DNA of 64,000 nucleotides from Corynebacterium sp. p3-SID1241 (lineage in GTDB: Bacteria; Actinomycetota; Actinomycetes; Mycobacteriales; Mycobacteriaceae). Under the pieces are notes generated by a model that saw nothing but the letters and a program-made list of their open reading frames with translations, was not told where the DNA came from and searched no databases. Positions within the stretch are counted from its first letter, which is position 1; each line of letters starts with the position of its first letter. A program made the translations under genes and the position numbers. Where the stretch lies: the NCBI GenBank assembly GCA_025144025.1, contig JALXWS010000002.1, positions 181,854-245,853 of the forward strand, in the 5' to 3' direction. Shown here piece after piece: positions 28,301 through 35,805 of the stretch.

Positions 28301-28743
28301 ATACCCGAAAACACGTAAGCTTTATCGGCCGCGAATGCTACCCCGACGGAACAACCGCCAATACTTATCAGGATTCTGCTTCCCTCTCTGGTGGGCAGGC
28401 ACAAAAGTTAGTTTTCTTCTGCCTGGCTGCAGCCCTACGTTTCCGGTTAGCGGAACCCGATCAGGATGTTCCCACCTATGGTTCCATCATTTTGGACGAA
28501 GCTTTTGACCGTGCAGATCCGGCCTTTACCCGCACGGCAATGTCGGTGTTTGAATCGTTTGGTTTCCACATGATTTTGGCAACGCCATTCAAGTTGATTC
28601 AAACATTATCGCCCTACGTCGACGGCACCATCGTGGTCAACTACGACGAGCCCATCATTCATGGCCGTCCACAGGCACGCACAGGCTATTCACTTATCGA
28701 CGCCGCCTCATATCCCCAGGAGGACCCCAATGCGGATTCCTAA
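25381..28743 (+). CDS. jetC: Wadjet SMC-like ATPase JetC (MksB-like)
   Basis: 1120 residues from MTNIYPGQYR at 25381, chosen because AAGAGG lies about ten bases before it; an ATG 21 bases earlier has no such site. Walker A GGSGSGKST at about 39-47; two long coiled-coil stretches (about 270-460 and 640-860) separated by a hinge region; then the ABC signature LSGGQAQKLVFF and Walker B IILDEAFDRADPAF. This is the motor that extrudes DNA loops and lets the system single out small circular DNA. All ATPase motifs are intact. Confidence 0.93.
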   Translation: MTNIYPGQYRISRIQLINWGTFHGYFSIPVARKGFLITGGSGSGKSTLLDAMSAVLVPQKDLKFNAASQQDLGRHDGRNLVSYVRGAWRQQENAQTGEIAPEYLRTGATNSIVALTYDNGAGKQHTLIAIFRLNGGENSVSQVKKLYGVVQGDEDIDKLSTLLTRSLDTRKIKALYKGPGASFTQTYSTFADRFRKRLGIKSELGQVLLHRTQSAKSLSSLDQLFRGYMLDKPSTFERADEAVEQFEDLRQAYLRVEDVKAQIDTLAPLPRLHAQRDVAESAKYKAEAMSEALPAVRAHMVAEELDYQIRALNAQLTEAQSDTESLEEEVKHLDEAERLAAVAVSQLGAGELDALSAKMETAEKEIEHRSKEFRRLAAAAGRWTDNYEFNPHGFAELQANAKLRIADFEADSAKLINQQQEAGVAARDAATTFATLKSELASFGSRNTNIDRALVELRSQLAHDTGYAESELPFAGELMDISPQQTEWEPVLQKLLHGFAATLLVPESARKAINQWVNSRNVGTRLEYRTIPEFAPAPATARSPQQLIHKLEFQDHPMAPWVRHHISRRFNYECVSSVAALEQVTKTPAVTRDGLESRPQDKDGSTRFIKDDRRRFSGTRWYRVGSTNDAKIELLRTQLDKAKAHASATAKLVQDLNRKMDILRTQRDKAKLVLETKFQDIDTASAETRKRDLQRQYDSLASSPEAKALHAAHNRAKESLAAARARLKQSQKHLGSIEGELQRSTQRRRNIGTVPPIADETIAKEVKEALHNGRRKLSIDDIDARRDAVQNSLHDTSRAAARNIEEINAKIVSVLHKYLSQWPAESADLQPQANFAGEGIEKLKFLRADRLADFRAQFLELLNGTTVQNLSHLASSLRHARSDIELRMEFINKSLERSPFNGDRILRIDVKDARGQVVQDFQRDLDSATSHSQAEISADEPEAALRRYHALDKILSRLSSTQPEDIRWRNLVLDTRKHVSFIGRECYPDGTTANTYQDSASLSGGQAQKLVFFCLAAALRFRLAEPDQDVPTYGSIILDEAFDRADPAFTRTAMSVFESFGFHMILATPFKLIQTLSPYVDGTIVVNYDEPIIHGRPQARTGYSLIDAASYPQEDPNADS

Positions 28744-29860
28744 AGACCTACAAGCACATGCGGCAAAGCACCTGCGCAACCACTTTACAGAGGCGCTATC
28801 TTCACCGGATTCCCTCCGCTTGGACTGGCCGCTACATCCACCGACGGCAGCCACCGCCAAACGCGATTTACCAATGACCCAAGAATTCATCCGCGCCTGG
28901 CAGCGCTGGCCGCACCAGGAAGAGGTTATCTACGAGTCCCGCAATTGGTCGCGTACTGGGCTGGGCACCAATTCCGTTCCAGTACGCGTGGTAATTAATG
29001 GTGCAGAACGCATCGCTTCCGCAGCAGGCATGGCCACAACATACTCGCATGCGATTCAAAGAGCCCAAAAGATCGCCTCGATCTTCCCCGAGCGCCCTGA
29101 CTTCGCCTACACCGTTCACCGCGCTTACAAGCAGTGGAAGGACTTAAACGCCTACGACCTGCATTGCTTGGAGCCGTGTTTGAACTGGTTGCTCACCCAT
29201 CCCGATTCCGGCGAGTGGGAACGCGCCGTCCCCGTAGAGGGCGTAGACGGCAAGTGGATCGGATCTCACCGGCGCTTGCTGCTAACCCTGCTTTCTCCTT
29301 TCGGCATCACGGAACTAGGACTGCGCCGCAGCGACGCCCGTATTCGCTTCCGCTATCTCAACCACGCCCCGGCAATATCCGACCTCGAGATTCCGCTCTC
29401 CCAAGCCGCATCTCTTTTCCCCACCAGGCCACCGCGAGTGCTCATCGTGGAAAATAAACAAACCTTTCTGGCTTTGCCCTCGCTTTCTGACGCCGCCCCA
29501 CCCACCATTGCCGTTTTGGGCTCCGGCACCGCAGCGCATCAACTCCACGCCCTCGACTGGCTCCATCAATCCGAAATCACCTACTGGGGTGATCTCGACG
29601 CTGCGGGCTTCAGCATCCTCAACGCCGTGCGCGCCCACTTCCCCCACACCACATCTCTACTCATGGATACTGCTACCGCAACTGCGTTTAAGCACCTCGC
29701 TGTCCCTGACCCAGGCGACGGTTCAGCCACGCTCACTCACCTCACCACCAAAGAGCAGGAAGCCTACCGTCTACTCTTCACCAAGGGCAGGCTACGCATT
29801 GAGCAAGAGCGAATCCCTTTCACACACGCGAGCGATGCTGTCCACCACACACTAGATTGA
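28730..29860 (+). CDS. jetD: Wadjet nuclease JetD (MksG-like, DUF3322/DUF2220)
   Basis: 376 residues from MRIPKDLQAH at 28730, with CAGGAGG just upstream inside the end of jetC (14-base overlap). The N-terminal DUF3322 part precedes a Toprim-like DUF2220 domain: the catalytic Glu in VLIVENKQTF and the acidic pair in YWGDLDAAGF are visible. JetD cuts plasmid DNA once the JetABC complex has extruded it. Together the four genes form a complete type I-like Wadjet operon (order A-B-C-D). Confidence 0.92.
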   Translation: MRIPKDLQAHAAKHLRNHFTEALSSPDSLRLDWPLHPPTAATAKRDLPMTQEFIRAWQRWPHQEEVIYESRNWSRTGLGTNSVPVRVVINGAERIASAAGMATTYSHAIQRAQKIASIFPERPDFAYTVHRAYKQWKDLNAYDLHCLEPCLNWLLTHPDSGEWERAVPVEGVDGKWIGSHRRLLLTLLSPFGITELGLRRSDARIRFRYLNHAPAISDLEIPLSQAASLFPTRPPRVLIVENKQTFLALPSLSDAAPPTIAVLGSGTAAHQLHALDWLHQSEITYWGDLDAAGFSILNAVRAHFPHTTSLLMDTATATAFKHLAVPDPGDGSATLTHLTTKEQEAYRLLFTKGRLRIEQERIPFTHASDAVHHTLD

Positions 29861-29911
29861 CCTAACGTCCAAAGTCACGCTCGGAAACCGAATGGTCGGG
29901 CCGCCACGTAA

Positions 29912-30718
29912 TTGAGCTCGGAACCGGTACACAAATTAGCTCTCAACATTGTCTGGCCCAAATCAATATGCTTAGGTAACATTCGAACATATAATTCAAT
30001 CGTTCATTTGGAGACGCCTTTGCCAGACCGGATTCACCCTTCCCTATTACGTATTTTCCAACGCTCGAAACCTGATGACACCATTACCTTCGTCGACGAA
30101 AGCTACGTTGCACCGGAGGAGGACTTTTCAGAATCTTTCTATATCTTGGTCGGCACGGCCATCAAATTCGAACACCTTGGTAGCACTCGGAGCCTCCTCA
30201 GGGAGACTGCACAATCGAGCTATTGGCATACAACTGAATCGATGCGTAATTGTGATGGCCGCAAGAAAGTCGAAGAAATGCTCAAGCTATGCGATAACTT
30301 TGAGGATCTGCAATATATAGCCTGCCTTCGGCCACTGCGACGAAATGAGAATATTGAGCACGCTCGCCAAGATTGTCTCAAACAGCTTATTACTACACTC
30401 ACCAAGAACGAGCCGTCTCTGAAAGGCATAATTTTCGAAGCACGCCGCTCTCAGTCAGATAACGATAAAGACAGAAATACCCTCAAGCGCATGCGCAAGA
30501 AAAAGTTACTGCACCCAGGAATCAATTTGGCATGGGTTAGCCCTGCCGATGAAACTTGCCTTTGGATACCGGACCTCGTCGCTTTTACATACAGGCGCAC
30601 TTTTACCCACGGAGGACAAAGCACATTTCTATACCAAAAATACTTGGAAGAGCATTGCAAAATTCTAAAGGTAACTCCGAAGCAACGATCTCCGAAGCCG
30701 AGCCGAAGCTTGAGATAA
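29912..30718 (+). CDS. DUF3800 domain protein
   Basis: Up to 268 residues; the first possible start is TTG at 29912, and a later TTG near 30009 would shorten it. ITFVDES near residue 60 is the acidic motif of DUF3800, an RNase H-like fold often found beside mobile and defence genes, and IPDLVAFTYRR near the C-terminus holds the late conserved Asp. It lies 51 bases after jetD on the same strand, inside the repeat-bounded island, so it may be part of the defence cargo. Lower GC than the flanking core genes suggests transfer. Confidence 0.75.
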   Translation: MSSEPVHKLALNIVWPKSICLGNIRTYNSIVHLETPLPDRIHPSLLRIFQRSKPDDTITFVDESYVAPEEDFSESFYILVGTAIKFEHLGSTRSLLRETAQSSYWHTTESMRNCDGRKKVEEMLKLCDNFEDLQYIACLRPLRRNENIEHARQDCLKQLITTLTKNEPSLKGIIFEARRSQSDNDKDRNTLKRMRKKKLLHPGINLAWVSPADETCLWIPDLVAFTYRRTFTHGGQSTFLYQKYLEEHCKILKVTPKQRSPKPSRSLR

Positions 30719-30721
30719 AAT

Positions 30722-30754
30722 GACCCTCACCTGCCGGTAGCCTCGGTGAGGGTC
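30722..30754. terminator. bidirectional terminator-like hairpin
   Basis: Perfect 10-base stem GACCCTCACC/GGTGAGGGTC with a 13-base loop between two convergent genes. On the minus strand it is followed by ATTTTATC, so it fits best as the end of the gene at 30873. Confidence 0.65.
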
Positions 30755-30872
30755 GAGCGGCTGTACATGATGTAGGACCGCTCCTACTAAGGATTATGCC
30801 CTACCAACCTCTTTAGAGTCAATAGCAGCTCTATAGGCACATCATGACGCAGTTACATGCGCGCTGACGGAG

Positions 30873-31760
30873 TTAGTCAATAAACCCCCGTTGGCCCAGG
30901 TGGTCGAGATAAGGCTTCCAGCCCTCAAAGACATCTCTTAAAGCATGAATCGGGTCGACAGCGATACCGCTGCAGTGTCTAAACTCTTGAAGGCTAAATG
31001 CCGCTGCACCGACCGCAATTGCAGCCCGAATAGCAATTTCAAAGGTTTCAACTGCATTCTGACGCCCATCGCTGTCTTGAGCTGATGCAAGCTCAACTTG
31101 TCTCACCACATTATGATGCACGGATCGATTGAACCGGCTGTACATTTCTCCGCCCTGAAAGCCGTCGAAATATTCTGCTACCAAATCTGTGTAGTTCAAG
31201 AGCTTGTGCGATTTCCCATACCCCTGAGAAGCGAATGCCTGCTTCATCTTTATGTGATCTGCTGTCGCTTCGCTGTAGGGTGACTCATTATTCCTCCCAC
31301 CCGAGTTTTCGTAGCCGTTAACAACAACATTGACTGCACGTACAGTCCTGATCCATGGATCTGCGTCCTCATTCAAATACATCACCAATGCTGAGTTCTC
31401 CAAAGCCGACCTTGCAAGAATTGATGGCGTAAGCGGGTAGCGAATATCAGATTTCAGGAGCAGACCAAGAGAATGTAAGATTCCACCTGCGGTTTGCAGC
31501 GAAGCCGCAGACAGGTCATCAGCTAGACGGGATATTTCCCATTTCTGGGCGCCACGAATCCTCGACTCAAATTCAATATCGAGAGAATCTGCCTCTTCTG
31601 TTGGAAGGAGCCTAGGAGAGCAAGCAATCTCGTTAACGGTATGGGCGACGGCCTCACAATGGGCTCCAAGGCCCTTCAATGGAAAATATTGCTCGTACTC
31701 GGCGAATGAATTTTTCCGTGGCTTACCTCGCCTAAATACGTGCTCGAACACTCTTCTCAT
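30873..31760 (-). CDS. hypothetical protein, possibly DUF5677-like, in the defence island
   Basis: 295 residues, mostly alpha-helical and soluble. YPLTPSILARSALENSALVMYLNED resembles the helical pattern of DUF5677/AbiV-like proteins that occur in defence contexts, and SVHHNVVRQVEL holds a His pair, but I do not recognise a family with certainty. It lies convergent to the DUF3800 gene, between jetD and the right-hand repeat, so it belongs to the same island. Function unknown. Confidence 0.55.
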   Translation of the reverse strand: MRRVFEHVFRRGKPRKNSFAEYEQYFPLKGLGAHCEAVAHTVNEIACSPRLLPTEEADSLDIEFESRIRGAQKWEISRLADDLSAASLQTAGGILHSLGLLLKSDIRYPLTPSILARSALENSALVMYLNEDADPWIRTVRAVNVVVNGYENSGGRNNESPYSEATADHIKMKQAFASQGYGKSHKLLNYTDLVAEYFDGFQGGEMYSRFNRSVHHNVVRQVELASAQDSDGRQNAVETFEIAIRAAIAVGAAAFSLQEFRHCSGIAVDPIHALRDVFEGWKPYLDHLGQRGFID

Positions 31761-31866
31761 GTATCTGTTTTAGCAATTGGTGGAGCACGCTGGCGAAAGA
31801 GAAATAGTCAAGGACTTAGCCCACCTACAGGCCTATCCGTAGCCCGAGGAAACTCCTCTGCTGAAC

Positions 31867-31902
31867 CCTTATTGTTAAAATCGCGGGCTTTTAACAATAA
31901 GG
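31867..31902. repeat. palindromic repeat related to the island borders
   Basis: Perfect 14-base arms, CCTTATTGTTAAAA and TTTTAACAATAAGG, around TCGCGGGC. It shares the TTGTTAAAA...TTTTAACAA body with the border repeats and lies 26 bases from the right border copy. Confidence 0.75.
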
Positions 31903-31914
31903 CTGCCGCCAAAG

Positions 31915-31957
31915 ACCCCTAATTTATAAAATCGGCGATTTTTAACAATTAGGGTTT
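31915..31957. repeat. palindromic repeat, right border of the Wadjet island
   Basis: Contains the 29-base exact direct repeat (31928-31956) of the left border at 22877-22905. It overlaps the 3' end of the SDR-TspO gene and supplies its last codons and TAA stop (CCC-TAA). Confidence 0.85.
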
Positions 31958-33424
31958 CTTGCGGGAGCCCCAGCGACGCCGATTCCTGCGGGCAATCTCC
32001 GCGCTGAGAACCGTGGCGAAGCCGGTCCACGCGGCATAGGGTGCCAGAACCGCGCCGCGTTCTGGCGCGGATTTCCAGGCGCGGCGCACGAGGTCGGCGG
32101 AGCTGCCGGCCAAAGCACCGGCCCAAGCGGCTGCGAGCCCGCGGCGGCGCGAGCGGAAGAATACCCCACACCATCCGGCATTCAGCGCGAGGTTGAGACC
32201 TAGGGCGCCGGCGTGGGAGCGGGCGGCTGGGGCATCATCAGCCTCGAGGTGATCGGCGATGACCAAGGAATTCACCACGGCAATATCGGCATAGAGTGCG
32301 GTCCACACCAGTGGAAATACGGCGGCCGGTGGCTGCCACGAGGGCTTGGACAGCCTGCGGTAGCTAGGGCTATCCGTCTTGACTAGGGCGGAGCCGATGA
32401 CACCGCAGGCGGCAACGGCGGCGCTTACTGCACCGAGGGTCTTCTGCCAGCGTCGGGTATCGGTGCCCTCATTGGCGGCCGCGACGGCCACAGCGAAGGT
32501 CTGGTTGCCGCCAGGCGGGGTACCGATATGAGATTCGAGGTCGCGCTCTTTGAGCACGGTATTGTGCAGTAGGCTGCCGATAAGCGGGGTCGCGAGGTTA
32601 GCCTTGATGGGGGTGACCAGGGAAATCCATTTGGCCGCAAGCTTCGGAGTGGTCACTGGGGCAGAGAAGACGAGGCGCGGGAAGAGGCCTACGGTTTTAG
32701 CGTATTCCTGCATCATGGCGGCGTACTCAAGGGTATCGGGCCCGCCGATGTCGAAGGTGCGATTGACCTCGGGCGGAAGCTCGGCCGCGCCGGCTAGGTA
32801 AAAGACCACGTCGCGCACGGAAATCGGGGTGATTTTATGGCGGATCCAGCCAGGGCCGATGGCGCCCGGCAGGCGCTCGGAGAGGTGGCGCAGCATCCGG
32901 AAGGAAATGGAGCCTTTGCCCAGGACCACGCCGGCTTGCAGGGCCGCGGTGGGAACGGTGGAGTCCAAAAAGATCTGGCCTACCTCGACGCGGGAGCCCA
33001 AGTGCTCAGAAAGTTCCTCGCCAGACGGGTGCAGGCCGCCGAGAAACACGATGCGGCCCACGCCCTCATCCTCGGCCGCGCGGGCAAAGCGCTTAGCCAT
33101 GGAGCGCTCCTCGGCGCGGAAGTCACCGGTTTCGGACATGGAGTGGATGAGGTAAAAGGTGGCGTCGGCAAGCGCGAGTGCTTTATGCAAGTCCTCGCTG
33201 CTGGTGGCATCGCCTTCAAAGACCTCCACTTGGCCAGCTCCCGCGCTTTCACCTTCCGCCACTATCTTGTCGCCCCACGGCATACTCAGCGCCTTATCCC
33301 GGCTGCGCGAGAGGGTGCGCACCCGCCAGCCGCGTTTAAGCAACTCCGTGGTGAGGTTGCTTCCCACATAGCCGGTAGCCCCAGTCACCAGCGCTAAGCG
33401 CGGCGATTTTGCATCATTAGTCAT
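31949..33424 (-). CDS. NAD(P)-binding SDR domain fused to a TspO/MBR domain
   Basis: 491 residues. Residues 1-310 are an atypical SDR with LVTGATGYVGSNL near the start and a DUF2867-like NmrA/epimerase body (TFYLIHSMSETGDF, FLGGLHPSGEELSEHLGSR). From about 325 on there is a TspO/MBR membrane domain: KPSWQPPAAVFPLVWTALY, LNLALNAGWCGVFF and APYAAWTGFATVL are its signature helices. TspO proteins bind porphyrins and other ligands in the membrane; the fused reductase suggests enzyme and sensor act on a common ligand. The tail is Arg/Lys-rich and ends in the border palindrome. The fusion occurs in other Actinobacteria as far as I know; ligand unknown. Confidence 0.85.
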   Translation of the reverse strand: MTNDAKSPRLALVTGATGYVGSNLTTELLKRGWRVRTLSRSRDKALSMPWGDKIVAEGESAGAGQVEVFEGDATSSEDLHKALALADATFYLIHSMSETGDFRAEERSMAKRFARAAEDEGVGRIVFLGGLHPSGEELSEHLGSRVEVGQIFLDSTVPTAALQAGVVLGKGSISFRMLRHLSERLPGAIGPGWIRHKITPISVRDVVFYLAGAAELPPEVNRTFDIGGPDTLEYAAMMQEYAKTVGLFPRLVFSAPVTTPKLAAKWISLVTPIKANLATPLIGSLLHNTVLKERDLESHIGTPPGGNQTFAVAVAAANEGTDTRRWQKTLGAVSAAVAACGVIGSALVKTDSPSYRRLSKPSWQPPAAVFPLVWTALYADIAVVNSLVIADHLEADDAPAARSHAGALGLNLALNAGWCGVFFRSRRRGLAAAWAGALAGSSADLVRRAWKSAPERGAVLAPYAAWTGFATVLSAEIARRNRRRWGSRKKP

Positions 33425-33535
33425 CGATGCACTTTCCTTCCTGCCAACCGTGGCGCATAATCGTTAGTATTGCCGAGACTACGTGAAACCCCGCCGCCCC
33501 GCCGGCCTACTCCCCTTACTTGCGAAAGGCCCCGC

Positions 33536-34183
33536 ATGCCGCAGCCCACTCCACACAGTGCCCGCAGGGGCATGCTGTGGCGCATCATTATTCCCGCACT
33601 CCTCGGTGCCGCTGGCCTTTTTATCTCCGCCCAAGCCCCCGCCGGCTCTGTGCAGTTTTACCTAGCCACATTTTTTACCGCCGCCATCTGGCTAGGCTCC
33701 TGGCTGTTGTGGGGCAACCGCCAATGCTTTTCCGGCCACGCACCGCGCGAGCTCACCCGCGGCGCCGCCATTGGCATAGCGCTGATTGCCCTTTTCATCC
33801 TCGGCGCGCTCATCGTGCGCCACATCCCAATGCTGGCCGGACCGGTGAGCGACCTGCTGGACAATATGCGCCACGGCAGCGTGCCCATTACCCTAGCCAC
33901 GCTGGTAATCAACGGCGCGGGCGAAGAGCTATTCTTCCGCGACGTTGCCCGCCGCCACCTTGCCGACGCCCTCTCCCCCACCCCCGCTATCCTAGCCCAA
34001 CTAGCCCTCTACATCGCCGTTACCGCCGCAATGGGCATCCCCCTGCTGCTCGTTGCCTCCGTCCTTATCGGCGGCATCGCCGCACTAGAAGCCCGCCGCG
34101 CAGACAGCCTCATCTCCGCCACCACGCTGCACCTAGTGTGGAGCACCGGAATGGCGTTTTTGTTACCGGTGGTTATCGGGTAG
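33536..34183 (+). CDS. CPBP-family intramembrane metalloprotease
   Basis: 215 residues from MPQPTPHSARRG. About six membrane helices; the CPBP/Abi motifs are NGAGEELFFRDVARR (EExxxR, helix 4) and ATTLHLVWSTG (the metal-binding His). Enzymes of this family cleave within the membrane, for example in prenyl-protein processing or bacteriocin immunity. The second motif usually has two His or Asn; only one His is clear here. Divergent from the SDR-TspO gene. Earlier in-frame starts encode a Pro/Arg-rich stretch and are unlikely. Confidence 0.75.
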   Translation: MPQPTPHSARRGMLWRIIIPALLGAAGLFISAQAPAGSVQFYLATFFTAAIWLGSWLLWGNRQCFSGHAPRELTRGAAIGIALIALFILGALIVRHIPMLAGPVSDLLDNMRHGSVPITLATLVINGAGEELFFRDVARRHLADALSPTPAILAQLALYIAVTAAMGIPLLLVASVLIGGIAALEARRADSLISATTLHLVWSTGMAFLLPVVIG

Positions 34184-34204
34184 TCAGCAATCCACTGCCT
34201 AGTT

Positions 34205-34615
34205 TTAGACGGCGCTAATTAACTCCACATTCTCGTAATACGCAGAATGCGATTTCACCGCCTCACTCACGTCATGATTAACCGCGAAGCTAGCGTCCAA
34301 GCCCTCGAAGCCGATCGCCTTCCTGCCGCCCATCGCTGCAGGATATAGATATCCGAGAACCCTGTCATTCTGGGAGTGGTAGTTGTGAACTACACCAGAT
34401 AGGGCTTCACCAGCAGAATCCCACGTCGTATCTTGGCCAATGGCCGCGCCCAGAGGATGCACGGCCTCAACGGGGCCTGACCCCCGGAAAGTGGACACGC
34501 CGGGGGTTAGGCCCGAGTTTGGCCCCAAACGCCTCATACCATCTTCGATTGCTTTGCTACGGGACTGTAGGAACTCCAGCGTGATGGCCAAAATTTTCAA
34601 CCGGCTCCGACACAC
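34205..34615 (-). pseudogene. C-terminal remnant of a DUF726 alpha/beta-hydrolase
   Basis: The last 90 residues (LGAAIGQDTTWDSAGEAL, then NYHSQNDRVLGYLY and VNHDVSEAVKSHSAYY) resemble the end of DUF726 hydrolases, including the late Asp and His region. The first 45 residues do not fit and cross a short inverted repeat at 34478-34509. The nucleophile Ser region is absent, so this is very probably a fragment. It is followed upstream by an unrelated membrane protein gene. Confidence 0.55.
34478..34509. mobile_element. possible scar of an internally deleted insertion sequence
   Basis: TGACCCCCGG opens and CCGGGGGTTA closes a 32-base segment, and GGCC lies directly on both sides. The left part continues AAAGTGGACAC, like terminal repeats of IS3-type elements. 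It could be two IS ends fused by deletion, with a 4-base target duplication. A plain hairpin is the alternative. Confidence 0.35.
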
Positions 34616-34629
34616 GAAAATAGCCAGAC

Positions 34630-35055
34630 CTATTCTTCCCTTTCCCTCTTTCTAGCCTGTCTGCGCTCGCGCCTTCGAGCACGCTTTGCTTTGCGGATGT
34701 CTACGACCCAACGCGGAACAAAAGGCCACGGAAGCGGAACCCCGACCCCACCTGTAAATCCAACGGCTCCAATGACGAAAGCTGCCATGAGCGCAACCTT
34801 CAGCACCGTGCCAACAAATTCGGGAGGGTTAGCGCCATCGACCAACCCTGCGATACCGCCAACACCCAAAACTAGCGTGCTATAAGGATAATAGAAGAGC
34901 ACACCATCACTTACTGCACCTTCCCAGGCGAGTTTGTCATACCACTCTTCCGATCTGGGATTCCTGCGCACATACCGGATGTAGTAGGTCCAATAGAGCA
35001 CCATAATAAGCACCAACCCGGCGTATACGAGCAGCCCAACAATATCGCCGTCCAT
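34630..35055 (-). CDS. hypothetical membrane protein
   Basis: 141 residues with an N-terminal helix (IVGLLVYAGLVLIMVLYWTY), then RNPRSEEWYDKLAWEGAV, then two more membrane segments (about 58-75 and 85-105), and a very basic C-terminus (RKAKRARRRERRQARKRE). No family recognised. Starts at the ATG at 35055, preceded by GGGAGGCC. It lies alone among decayed sequence. Confidence 0.5.
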   Translation of the reverse strand: MDGDIVGLLVYAGLVLIMVLYWTYYIRYVRRNPRSEEWYDKLAWEGAVSDGVLFYYPYSTLVLGVGGIAGLVDGANPPEFVGTVLKVALMAAFVIGAVGFTGGVGVPLPWPFVPRWVVDIRKAKRARRRERRQARKREREE

Positions 35056-35195
35056 AAAATAGGCCTCCCGTGGCTGCTGGTTGCGGTATGTAATAAAACG
35101 CTACCAGCGTCTGCTGGGGTAAGGCAGGAGACGAAACCAACTTATAGACACGTACAAGCACCCCAACCAAGGACAATGAATAAGACCGACCCATT

Positions 35196-35634
35196 ATGAT
35201 GCTTGTAGCCTTGCGACCTTCTGGCTCCTTCCCTTTAACGCGACCGACTTCGGCAACATTCGCGCCACGCAGACACCCCGCCTTCACTCTGCTCACCAGC
35301 GAGCCCTTTGCCACCACCTTGCTTGCCGACGCCCCTTACCACCTCAACCCCCGCACACAGCACCTACCCAGTACTTTTGGGCTAGAGATGGCGCTTGAGG
35401 GCGTGCGCTGTTTGATGGATAAGGGGGTGTCGCTAATCGGGCCCCGTTGCGAAGGCCTTCCGCATCACCACCTTCATCCGCACCGGCGCACTGCATCTCC
35501 TTGAGGCTGCCGACCTGCGCCCGGAGAGTTTCTCGCCCGTGGAGAAGACGAACGCCGGTAAACCGGAACTCAATAACCTCGGTGGAGCATTGGCCGAGCT
35601 GCGGGGGCTCATTAAGGCTGGGTATAGAAGGAGC
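35196..35634 (+). pseudogene. frameshifted gene remnant of unknown family
   Basis: Protein-like sequence runs in one frame to about 35450 (FATTLLADAPYHLNPRTQ, FGLEMALEGVRCLMDKG) and then seems to continue in another (RITTFIRTGALHLLEAADL, then KTNAGKPELNNLGGALAELR) to about 35634. No start or ribosome site is convincing. I do not recognise the family. The stretch 35056-35805 holds nothing else but a hairpin. Confidence 0.25.
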
Positions 35635-35670
35635 GGGCGCTTGGGGACGTCGCAGCTGCCAAGCGCCCGC
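35633..35670. terminator. strong GC-rich hairpin
   Basis: Perfect 12-base stem GCGGGCGCTTGG/CCAAGCGCCCGC around a 14-base loop, between the remnant above and the asparagine-synthase-like gene. No T-run, so the terminator role is uncertain. Confidence 0.45.
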
Positions 35671-35805
35671 CACCACAAGCGCGGATTCCCCAATTATTCT
35701 CCGTCACAAGGGAAAAGGCCCAACTTTGCACCTAGTGTGAAACCAGTACATTCCACCGCAGAGTTCACACTCGCTTGTCCCCCTGCCCAAATCACCGGAA
35801 GTCAG

